Shown one piece after another: positions 9,131-16,540 of a DNA stretch of 64,000 nucleotides. Numbering within the stretch: the first letter of the stretch is position 1; every line of letters starts with the position of its first letter. The stretch lies in the NCBI RefSeq assembly GCF_000377505.1, contig NZ_KB898194.1:62001-126000 (forward strand). Reading direction: 5' to 3'. The notes below the pieces were generated by a model. It did no database searches. It was not told where the DNA came from and was given only the letters and a program-made list of their open reading frames with translations. This DNA is from Paenibacillus massiliensis 2301065 = DSM 16942. Lineage in GTDB: Bacteria > Bacillota > Bacilli > Paenibacillales > Paenibacillaceae. A program made the translations under genes and the position numbers.

Positions 9131-10081
9131 TTGTCAGCAACTGAACATGAACTAAACGTGAACAAGCAAGGGCTGAAGCCTGAGGACTTCCGTCAGGTTG
9201 GAGCGAATCAGCACGATTCAGAGGTCATCAAGCGCGAGAGTCTCTCGGCTTGGCGTGATGCATGGGAGCGTCTGCAGCAGAACAAGGTAGCCATGACAAG
9301 CCTTGTTATCCTAGCCTTGATTGTTATCACTTCCATCGTGGGTCCATGGATCTCTCCTCACGATTTCTATACGAATGATCTGTTGAATACGAACAAGCCG
9401 CCTTCAGCTGAGCACTGGTTTGGTACGGATGATCTTGGCCGTGACGTGTTCGTACGTACATGGATGGGGGCTCGTATTTCTCTGATTATTGGTGCCGCGG
9501 CAGCTATGATTGACTTGCTGATCGGTATTATATACGGCGGTATTATGGGTTACTTTGGTGGACGTGTGGATGAGTTCATGAACAAGTTCTCTGAAATCAT
9601 CTACTCCATTCCTTACCTGCTCGTAACAATTCTGTTGCTGGTCGTAATGGAGCCAAGTGTAATCACCATTATTGTCGCATTGTGTGTAACCGGATGGATT
9701 AACATGTCCTGGATTGTGCGTGGCGAAATGATGCAATTGAAGAACCGCGAGTTCGTGCTTGCTTCCCGTTCTATGGGTGCTGGTGCAGACCGTCTGATCT
9801 TCCGTCATTTGCTGCCGAATGCTGTAGGACCGATCATCGTTACTCTGACATTGACGGTTCCGCAAGCGATTTTTGCAGAGGCGTTCCTGAGCTTCCTGGG
9901 ACTAGGTGTACAAGCTCCACAAGCATCGCTTGGTTCCATGATCGAATCTGCGTTGACAGGATGGATGTACTTCCCATGGCGTATGCTCTTCCCGGCTACT
10001 TTGATTGCACTGATCATGCTGTGCTTTAATATGTTTGGTGACGGCCTGCGTGATGCGCTTGATCCTAAGCTTAAGCGTTAA
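9131..10081 (+). CDS. oppC: Oligopeptide ABC transporter permease OppC
   Basis: 316 aa. An OppC-type cytoplasmic N-terminus (SLSAWRDAWERLQQNKVAM) is followed by a first helix, the HWFGTDDLGRDVFVRTWMGAR motif typical of OppC/DppC, and the permease core with the EAA loop near 215. The start is TTG 9131, supported by GGAAGGAGGG upstream. It pairs with OppB to form the membrane channel. The usual next gene, oppD, is not present; the sequence after the stop is non-coding for about 300 bases. Confidence 0.92.
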   Translation: MSATEHELNVNKQGLKPEDFRQVGANQHDSEVIKRESLSAWRDAWERLQQNKVAMTSLVILALIVITSIVGPWISPHDFYTNDLLNTNKPPSAEHWFGTDDLGRDVFVRTWMGARISLIIGAAAAMIDLLIGIIYGGIMGYFGGRVDEFMNKFSEIIYSIPYLLVTILLLVVMEPSVITIIVALCVTGWINMSWIVRGEMMQLKNREFVLASRSMGAGADRLIFRHLLPNAVGPIIVTLTLTVPQAIFAEAFLSFLGLGVQAPQASLGSMIESALTGWMYFPWRMLFPATLIALIMLCFNMFGDGLRDALDPKLKR

Positions 10082-10380
10082 GAAATAGAGTGGCGGCACT
10101 ATACTGCCAAGTGGTATGATCTCTTCACGAGATATACCTGTATATTTCAAGAGGTCAGCTGTTGATCCTCATTTAATCTTATATCCCAGTATGTCTGTGT
10201 CCGAAGCTGGTAGCACATCGGTCAATCTGGATCGTTGATCGGAATGCTTCAGCTGCTAAGGGCCGCTATTCGGGGATTTTTGAGCATATCAAGTCAGACA
10301 TAACCCGTAAGATCCAGGCACTTATTTGTACGAGGGATTTGACTGAATTTGCATCCAATGGCGACAGGGGGGACCGTATC
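10082..10380. other. Gap where oppD would be expected
   Basis: 299 bases without a convincing gene. I looked for OppD landmarks (Walker A, signature SGG, Walker B, C-terminal cysteine cluster) in all frames and saw none. It contains only small hairpins such as ATCTC-TTCAC-GAGAT near 10120. It may be a deletion scar or an unrelated spacer. Confidence 0.5.
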
Positions 10381-11322
10381 GTGAGCAAAAATTTAATCGA
10401 AGTAAGTGGATTGAAGAAGCATTTTAACGTAGGTAAGGGTCGCGTGCTGAAAGCCGTAGATGACCTGAATTTCTACATTCGTGAAGGCGAGACACTGGGC
10501 ATGGTTGGAGAATCCGGATGCGGTAAGTCCACTGCTGGCCGTACCATTCTGCGTTTGTATGAACCAACGGCTGGAAGTGTTTCCTTCAATGGAACGGACA
10601 TCTATAAGCTGTCACCTGGTAAAATGAAAGCGATGCGTCGTGACATGCAAATGATCTTCCAGGATCCTTATGCATCATTGAACCCACGCTTCACTGTATC
10701 CGATATTATTGGCGAAGCGCTTGATATTCACCATATGGCTGGTTCGCGCGCAGAACGCAAGAAGCGTATTGAGGAGTTGCTGGACCTTGTAGGTCTGAAC
10801 CCGGATCACGCTTCCCGTTACCCGCATGAATTCTCCGGTGGACAGCGCCAGCGGATCGGGATTGCACGTGCCTTGGCCGTGAATCCAAAGTTCATTATTT
10901 GTGATGAGCCGATCTCCGCACTGGACGTATCGATCCAAGCTCAGGTTGTTAACCTGCTGAAGGAGCTTCAGGAGCGCCTTGGACTGACATACCTGTTCAT
11001 AGCGCATGACTTGTCCATGGTTAAGCATATCAGTGACCGTGTAGCGGTTATGTATATGGGTAAGATGGTCGAACTGGCTGACAGTGAAGAGCTCTACTCC
11101 AATCCTGTCCATCCGTACACGAAGATGCTGCTATCCGCTATTCCTCTTCCAGACCCGGACGTTGAAGCGAACAAGAAGCGTATCTTCATGCCGGAAGACG
11201 GTATTGAATCGGGAGATGACAATGATGATCCATTGGCTGGGAAGAAAAAGGTGTTCAACCTTGAGAACTCTAAGCTGGTGGAAGTATCCAAAGGTCATTT
11301 TGTGGCTGAGCCTTACGCTTGA
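10381..11322 (+). CDS. oppF: Oligopeptide ABC transporter ATP-binding protein OppF
   Basis: 313 aa from GTG 10381, preferred over an upstream in-frame TTG at 10339 because AGGGGGG lies eight bases before it. Walker A GESGCGKST is near residue 45, the signature SGGQRQR near 150, Walker B FIICDEP near 170, and the oligopeptide-transporter C-terminal domain (HPYTKMLLSAIPLPDP) follows. This is the OppF/DppF type, which normally works as a heterodimer with OppD. With oppD absent here, it must pair with an ATPase encoded elsewhere or act as a homodimer (inference). Confidence 0.9.
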   Translation: MSKNLIEVSGLKKHFNVGKGRVLKAVDDLNFYIREGETLGMVGESGCGKSTAGRTILRLYEPTAGSVSFNGTDIYKLSPGKMKAMRRDMQMIFQDPYASLNPRFTVSDIIGEALDIHHMAGSRAERKKRIEELLDLVGLNPDHASRYPHEFSGGQRQRIGIARALAVNPKFIICDEPISALDVSIQAQVVNLLKELQERLGLTYLFIAHDLSMVKHISDRVAVMYMGKMVELADSEELYSNPVHPYTKMLLSAIPLPDPDVEANKKRIFMPEDGIESGDDNDDPLAGKKKVFNLENSKLVEVSKGHFVAEPYA

Positions 11323-11377
11323 TTGACGCCCTACAGGGCTGGGATCAGAAGCTTGAGAAATTAATTAGCTCTATATA

Positions 11378-11416
11378 AGATATCCAGCTGCTTTGCGCGG
11401 CTGGGTATCTTTTTTT
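11378..11416 (+). terminator. Terminator after oppF
   Basis: AGATA-CCAGC pairs with GCTGG-TATCT around a short loop, followed by seven T. Confidence 0.9.
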
Positions 11417-11510
11417 CATAAATAAAAAATCTGTTCATCATTTCTTTTGACGTAGGGCAGTTGTATTGGGTACAATCAAATAGGTTAGCTGCAGAATAGG
11501 AGGCCTACTC

Positions 11511-13142
11511 ATGAATATCGTTCCTGAGGCGCTTCGTGCAGGCTCGATCCTGGCTGAAGATTACGCACGAGGAACCGTTAAGGCAATGGAGTTGTATACA
11601 TACGACATACGTCAAACGGATACCTATGCACTTCGAGCGAAGCGTCTGGATGCTACTACTGAGCTGCGCATGAACCGTGAAGAGGTTGTGCGCTGTCTAG
11701 AATTATATAATACTCGTCACAATGCACATGAAGCTGTTAAGGCGTCTTTAGACCGCCTTAAGCGGCCAGAGACACTGGTCATCGTAGGAGGCCAGCAGAG
11801 CGGACTTTTATCCGGTCAGTTGCTAGTTATTTACAAAGCTATCACGATTATCAAAGCAGCAAAAGAAGCAGAAGCGAAGCTCGGACGGCCTGTGGTGCCT
11901 GTATTCTGGATTGCAGGTGAGGATCACGACTGGGATGAGGTTAACCAGACCTACGTTATGTCGGGAACCTCATCACCGCTTAAGCTGGCGCTTTCTGCCC
12001 AGCCGTCTGGCCGTAGTCAGGTGAGCGAAGTGGAAATTGCCAGTGAGGAGTGGGCGCAGCTTCTACGTGATCTGGAGCAGAATTTACCGGATTCTGAGCA
12101 TAAGGGTCAGCTACTGGAGAACCTCCAGGGGCTATTGTATGCATCAGCTACATTAAGCGAAGCTTTTGCCAAGATTCTGGGGATGCTGTTTGGTCCATAT
12201 GGACTCATTCTGCTCGATTCGGCAGATCCAGAGCTGAGACGGCTGGAGCAGACCATGTTCGAACGTATAATTCAGAAGAATGAAGCGCTGAATCAGGCCT
12301 ATCAACAGGCTGAACAACAGGTTATCGAGCGTGGCTACTCTCCACAAGCCGATGTAGTAGATGGAGGGGTGAACCTCTTTTACATTCATGAAGGAGAAAG
12401 ACTATTACTGTTTAGGCAACGGGATCGGTTCATGGATCGTCGTGGTCAAGTGGTGTTCAGTCAGGAGGAGTTGCTTCAGCAGCTTCGACTTCATCCCGAA
12501 CGATTCAGCAACAATGTCCTCACACGGCCATTAATGCAGGATTACTTGCTTCCAGTGCTAGGAACTGTGCTTGGCAATGGTGAAATCTCTTATTGGGCGT
12601 TGACACGCCGAGCCTTTGAGGTCATGGGTATGGAAATGCCACCGTTGCTTCCACGCATGTCCTACACACTTGTGGAGCCAGTCGTGCACAAGCATATGAC
12701 CAGGTACGATGTTACCTTCGGAGATGTATTGTATGGGCTGGATCAGAAGAAGCAGCAATGGCTGTCTGCTCAGGATGATTACGGAATGGAGGAAGAGTTC
12801 GGACGTGTACGTAGCCAATTCCGTGAATTATATGAGCCCTTGCTTGAGCGGGCCACAACCATCGAGAAAGGTCTTGCGCGAGTGGGCGCAACGAACCAGT
12901 CCAAAATTGAAGAGCAACTGTCGTACTTGGAGTCAAAAGTGAAAGAAGCCTTGGAGCGCAAGCATGAGACAGCATTGAACCAGTGGAATCTGATGGGTGC
13001 ATCGCTATTTCCGCTGGAGCGTCCACAGGAGCGAGTGTATAATATACTTCTGTATATGAACCGTTACGGGAATCAGTTGCTTGAACAGCTTATGGATATT
13101 GAGCTGGACTGGGAACATCTTCACCGAGTGGTGTATTTGTAA
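11511..13142 (+). CDS. bshC: Putative cysteine ligase of bacillithiol synthesis BshC
   Basis: 543 aa, about the length of B. subtilis BshC (539). It should add cysteine to GlcN-malate, the last step of bacillithiol synthesis, the main low-molecular-weight thiol of many Firmicutes. The GGQQSGLLSGQLLVIYKA segment (about 95-112) and GEDHDWDEVNQ (about 140-150) are hallmarks, with a long coiled coil near the C-terminus. ATG follows TAGGAGG. It lies just upstream of the dcw cluster in Bacillales (yllA position); here the ahcY gene is interposed before mraZ. Confidence 0.92.
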   Translation: MNIVPEALRAGSILAEDYARGTVKAMELYTYDIRQTDTYALRAKRLDATTELRMNREEVVRCLELYNTRHNAHEAVKASLDRLKRPETLVIVGGQQSGLLSGQLLVIYKAITIIKAAKEAEAKLGRPVVPVFWIAGEDHDWDEVNQTYVMSGTSSPLKLALSAQPSGRSQVSEVEIASEEWAQLLRDLEQNLPDSEHKGQLLENLQGLLYASATLSEAFAKILGMLFGPYGLILLDSADPELRRLEQTMFERIIQKNEALNQAYQQAEQQVIERGYSPQADVVDGGVNLFYIHEGERLLLFRQRDRFMDRRGQVVFSQEELLQQLRLHPERFSNNVLTRPLMQDYLLPVLGTVLGNGEISYWALTRRAFEVMGMEMPPLLPRMSYTLVEPVVHKHMTRYDVTFGDVLYGLDQKKQQWLSAQDDYGMEEEFGRVRSQFRELYEPLLERATTIEKGLARVGATNQSKIEEQLSYLESKVKEALERKHETALNQWNLMGASLFPLERPQERVYNILLYMNRYGNQLLEQLMDIELDWEHLHRVVYL

Positions 13143-13194
13143 GGGAACATCCTTGCTGAGCGAGGATGTCCATATTTTCAAAGGAGGCAGTACT

Positions 13195-14460
13195 ATGACA
13201 TCGGCATCTCTCCAGAATAGCATCATCACAGATATTTCACTTGCGGGTGAAGGTCATTTGAAAATTGATTGGGTAGAAGCCCATATGCCAGTGCTCAATC
13301 GGATTCGTAAGCAATTTGAAGCAGAGCAGCCGTTCGCTGGCTTAAAGGTAACGATCTGTCTTCATCTTGAAGCGAAGACGGCCTATCTTGCCAAAGTGGT
13401 GCAGGCCGGCGGTGCTGAAGTAACGATTACCGGAAGTAACCCACTATCTACACAGGATGATGTATGTGCAGCCTTGGTGGAGGACGGAGTTACAGTATTC
13501 GCCAAATACAATCCTGATCCGTCAGAATTCAAGGCGCTGCAGATCAAGGCTTTGGAGACCAAGCCGGACCTGATTATTGATGATGGCGGGGACCTCGTGA
13601 CTTTGCTGGAATCCGAACGTCCAGATTTGGCTGCTACCATTCGTGGTGGAGCTGAAGAGACTACGACAGGTATTATCCGCCTCAAGGCGCTTGCTAAGGA
13701 AGGTAATTTGAAGTTCCCGATGGTGGCCGTCAATGACGCCTATTGTAAATATTTGTTCGACAACCGGTATGGTACCGGGCAATCTGCATTTGATGGCATT
13801 ATCCGTACTACCAACTTAGTCATTGCTGGCAAGACGGTAGTCGTTGTGGGCTACGGCTGGTGCGGTAAGGGAGTAGCGATGCGTGCCAAGGGGCTTGGAG
13901 CCAATGTAATCGTGACGGAAGTAGATGCGATCAAGGCTGTAGAGGCGCATATGGACGGCTTCCATGTCATGCCGATGGTAGAGGCTGCGAAGCAGGGTGA
14001 CTTCTTCATTACGGTTACTGGGAATAAAGCAGTTATCTCTGGAGAGCATTTTGATGTCATGAAGGATGGGGCTGTACTGAGCAATGCAGGGCACTTCGAT
14101 GTAGAGGTGAGCAAGCCAGCAATGCTGGAGCGTTCAAGCTCTGTACGGACGGTGCGCCGTAATATCGAGGAGTATACCTTCAAGGACGGACGCAAAATGT
14201 ATCTGATTGCCGAAGGTCGCTTGGTCAACCTGGCTGCTGCTGACGGACATCCTGCTGAGATTATGGATACAACCTTTGCGCTGCAAGCACTTGGTCTGAA
14301 GTATGTGAACGATCACTATAACGAGTTGCAAGCAACAGTCGTGAATGTGCCTTATGAGATTGATGAGCAGGTGGCACGCTTCAAGCTGGAGAGCCTGGGC
14401 ATTGGCATTGATACACTGAGCGAAGAGCAGATTAAATATCTGGATAGCTGGAACGCGTAA
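13195..14460 (+). CDS. ahcY: Adenosylhomocysteinase (S-adenosylhomocysteine hydrolase)
   Basis: 421 aa from ATG 13195 behind AAAGGAGG; in-frame starts further upstream lie inside bshC. It should split S-adenosylhomocysteine into adenosine and homocysteine using bound NAD. The NAD-binding loop is VVVGYGWCGKG near residue 215; the substrate region includes LEAKTAYLA near 58-66. The protein ends YLDSWNA and lacks the extended C-terminal tail with the Lys/Tyr pair seen in eukaryotic and proteobacterial enzymes, so it belongs with the shorter archaeal/Thermotoga-like type. B. subtilis uses the Pfs-LuxS route instead, so its presence says something about methyl-cycle wiring here. Confidence 0.9.
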   Translation: MTSASLQNSIITDISLAGEGHLKIDWVEAHMPVLNRIRKQFEAEQPFAGLKVTICLHLEAKTAYLAKVVQAGGAEVTITGSNPLSTQDDVCAALVEDGVTVFAKYNPDPSEFKALQIKALETKPDLIIDDGGDLVTLLESERPDLAATIRGGAEETTTGIIRLKALAKEGNLKFPMVAVNDAYCKYLFDNRYGTGQSAFDGIIRTTNLVIAGKTVVVVGYGWCGKGVAMRAKGLGANVIVTEVDAIKAVEAHMDGFHVMPMVEAAKQGDFFITVTGNKAVISGEHFDVMKDGAVLSNAGHFDVEVSKPAMLERSSSVRTVRRNIEEYTFKDGRKMYLIAEGRLVNLAAADGHPAEIMDTTFALQALGLKYVNDHYNELQATVVNVPYEIDEQVARFKLESLGIGIDTLSEEQIKYLDSWNA

Positions 14461-14507
14461 TTGCGAGATACAGGTGCATTGAAAAGCCAGATTTCATAGG
14501 TGTGAAC

Positions 14508-14542
14508 GACCCCTTGGGCCTCCAGGCTCAAGGGGTTGTTTC
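14508..14542 (+). terminator. Terminator between ahcY and mraZ
   Basis: ACCCCTTG-GCCT pairs with AGGC-CAAGGGGT around two bases, followed by TGTTT. It separates the bshC-ahcY unit from the dcw operon. Confidence 0.8.
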
Positions 14543-14579
14543 ATGAACAGGCAATTATCTGAAATTGTAAAAGAGGGTT

Positions 14580-14608
14580 TTGATTTTTTTTAACGAATCT
14601 ATTATGCT
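14580..14608 (+). promoter_or_regulatory. Probable promoter of the dcw operon
   Basis: TTGATT (14580-14585), 17-base spacer, TATGCT (14603-14608). It lies just upstream of the GTGGG repeats that MraZ should bind. Confidence 0.5.
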
Positions 14609-14611
14609 TAG

Positions 14612-14645
14612 GTGGTGGAAAGTGGGTCAAAGTGGGAGATTGGGG
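14612..14645 (+). promoter_or_regulatory. Candidate MraZ operator (GTGGG repeats)
   Basis: GTGGG occurs at 14622 and 14632, exactly ten bases apart, flanked by GGTGG at 14612 and TGGGG at 14641. MraZ proteins bind direct repeats of this kind with about ten-base periodicity in their own promoters. The position just after the predicted transcription start fits autorepression. Confidence 0.6.
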
Positions 14646-14664
14646 TAAGGAGTTGAGCTAAGCG

Positions 14665-15102
14665 GTGTTTATGGGGGAGTTCCAACATAGCATGGATGAC
14701 AAAGGACGCTTAACCGTCCCATCCAAATTCCGTGATGCTCTCGGAGCCTCATTTGTCGTTACCCGCGGTCTTGACCAATGCTTATTCGTATATCCCATGG
14801 AAGAGTGGGGCAATATGGAGCAGAAGCTAAAAGCACTGCCGATGATGAAAGCCGATGCACGCGCCTTCAGTCGCTTTTTTTTCTCGGGGGCAACCGAATG
14901 TGAACTGGATAAGCAAGGCCGGGTTCATTTGCCTGGAAATCTGCGCGAATATGCCAAGCTCGATAAGGATTGTGTGGTGCTTGGGGTATCCTCGCGCGTA
15001 GAGATATGGAGCAAAGAAACATGGGAGCAGTATTTCAACGAGTCAGAGCATACTTTTAATGAGATTGCCGAGAAGCTGGTTGATTTTAACTTTGAATTAT
15101 AA
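14665..15102 (+). CDS. mraZ: Transcriptional regulator MraZ
   Basis: 145 aa with two SpoVT-AbrB-like halves: MFMGEFQHSMDDKGRLTVPSKFR at the N-terminus and ECELDKQGRVHLPGNLREYA near 78-97. The start is taken as GTG 14665, which gives the conserved MFMGEF N-terminus; AAGGAG lies 12 bases upstream, a long spacing. MraZ rings bind GTGGG repeats and control their own operon. First gene of the dcw cluster, followed by rsmH after 18 bases. Confidence 0.95.
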   Translation: MFMGEFQHSMDDKGRLTVPSKFRDALGASFVVTRGLDQCLFVYPMEEWGNMEQKLKALPMMKADARAFSRFFFSGATECELDKQGRVHLPGNLREYAKLDKDCVVLGVSSRVEIWSKETWEQYFNESEHTFNEIAEKLVDFNFEL

Positions 15103-15120
15103 TGTCTGGAGGTCTAACGC

Positions 15121-16071
15121 TTGTTTCACCATATTACCGTACTCAAGGAAGAAGCGACGGATGCTCTGCAGATCAAGCAGGACGGGATTTACGTGGATTG
15201 TACACTAGGTGGGGCAGGGCATAGCTCTGTTATTGTGTCCCAGCTAGGTCCACAGGGAAGACTTATAGCCTTCGATCAGGATGACTGGGCACATGAAAAT
15301 GCACAGCACAAGCTTGCGGAGTATATGGACAGAGTCACCTTGGTTAAGTCCAACTTCCGACATCTGCAAGAGGAGTTAGCTCGCTTGAACGTGCCAATGC
15401 TGAATGGGGTTCCCCAGGTAGACGGCATTTTGATGGATCTTGGAGTCTCATCACCTCAGTTCGATGAAGGCGATCGAGGCTTCAGCTATAATCACGATGC
15501 TCCGCTAGATATGCGAATGGATCAGGACGGTCCTCTTACCGCCAGAGACATCGTGAACGAATGGAGCGAGCAGGAGATTGCGCGCATTTTGTATCAATAC
15601 GGTGAAGAGAAATTCTCCAGAAGAATTGCGAAAGGGATTGTGGAGTATCGTGTGCATACCCCTATCGAGACAACAGGTCAACTGGTTGAATTGATCAAGG
15701 AAGGAATTCCTGCTGCTGCCAGACGAACGGGCGGCCATCCCGCGAAGCGAAGCTTTCAGGCTTTGCGGATCGCTGTCAATGATGAGCTCGGGGCACTAGA
15801 GGATGTGCTTCATCAGTCTGTCAATTGTCTGGCACCTGGTGGACGTGTATCTGTGATTACCTTTCATTCGCTTGAGGACCGGATTTGCAAGCAGATTTTT
15901 GCAAGTTATCTGGAGAAATGCACATGCCCGCCGGATTTCCCAATGTGTGTATGTGGTCGCAAGGGAATCTTGAAGCTGGTCAATCGCAAGCCGCTGGTGG
16001 CTGGCGAGGAGGAGCTGAAGTTGAATCCTCGTTCTCGTTCTGCGAAGCTACGTGCGGCGGAGAAACTGTGA
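15121..16071 (+). CDS. rsmH: 16S rRNA (cytosine1402-N4)-methyltransferase
   Basis: 316 aa. SAM-dependent methyltransferase acting on C1402 in the P-site of 16S rRNA. The SAM-binding motif DCTLGGAGHS is near 26-35; conserved GILMDLGVSSPQFD and FSYNHDAPLDMRMD segments are near 100-130. The C-terminal NPRSRSAKLRAAEK is diagnostic. The start is TTG 15121 with CTGGAGG upstream. Standard second gene of the dcw cluster. Confidence 0.95.
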   Translation: MFHHITVLKEEATDALQIKQDGIYVDCTLGGAGHSSVIVSQLGPQGRLIAFDQDDWAHENAQHKLAEYMDRVTLVKSNFRHLQEELARLNVPMLNGVPQVDGILMDLGVSSPQFDEGDRGFSYNHDAPLDMRMDQDGPLTARDIVNEWSEQEIARILYQYGEEKFSRRIAKGIVEYRVHTPIETTGQLVELIKEGIPAAARRTGGHPAKRSFQALRIAVNDELGALEDVLHQSVNCLAPGGRVSVITFHSLEDRICKQIFASYLEKCTCPPDFPMCVCGRKGILKLVNRKPLVAGEEELKLNPRSRSAKLRAAEKL

Positions 16072-16108
16072 TTTTGAAAAAAATATGATTAAGATAAGGA
16101 GCGATTGG

Positions 16109-16516
16109 ATGGCTTATACACGCGGAAATCTTGCTGTCAAGCAAAAAGAAGAGCAGCAGCGATCGAGTCAGCAGCGCTACCGGGAGACGACGAAGGTTGT
16201 AACCCGGCGGCGTGAGCTACCGATTCGGGAGAAGTTGTTGTATTTGACGACGATTGTGGCCTGTGTAGTGGTTGCCGGATTTTTAATTGGGCGCTATGCA
16301 CAGATGTATCAACTTAATACGTCGATTCATAGGGCAGATGTAGCAATCAGTACATTGAATACATCCATAGCCGAGCTTCAGGTGGAGAAGGAGAAGCTTG
16401 AGAATCAGGTTTTGCCAAAGGCAAAAGAACTGGGTTACATAGAGCCAACGCAGCTGCCCATTCGTGTGAAGCAAAATGTGACGCCTAGCGTATCTACTGA
16501 GAGCAATAGTAAATAG
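16109..16516 (+). CDS. ftsL: Cell division protein FtsL
   Basis: 135 aa from ATG 16109 (MAYTRGNLAVK), supported by AAGGAG seven bases upstream; an upstream in-frame start at 16052 would overlap rsmH. It has a basic cytoplasmic N-terminus, one membrane helix (about 46-65) and an extracellular heptad coiled coil (about 70-105). This is the bitopic FtsL layout, which forms a divisome complex with DivIB and DivIC. Recognition rests on topology and position between rsmH and pbpB, as FtsL sequences diverge strongly. Confidence 0.85.
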   Translation: MAYTRGNLAVKQKEEQQRSSQQRYRETTKVVTRRRELPIREKLLYLTTIVACVVVAGFLIGRYAQMYQLNTSIHRADVAISTLNTSIAELQVEKEKLENQVLPKAKELGYIEPTQLPIRVKQNVTPSVSTESNSK

Positions 16517-16540
16517 CAGCGGATAGAAAGGTTGAATGTC

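Noticed and set aside
10082..10380. Remnant of oppD in the oppC-oppF gap
   Set aside because: All frames were read for Walker, signature and C-terminal motifs. None was found, so only absence is reported.
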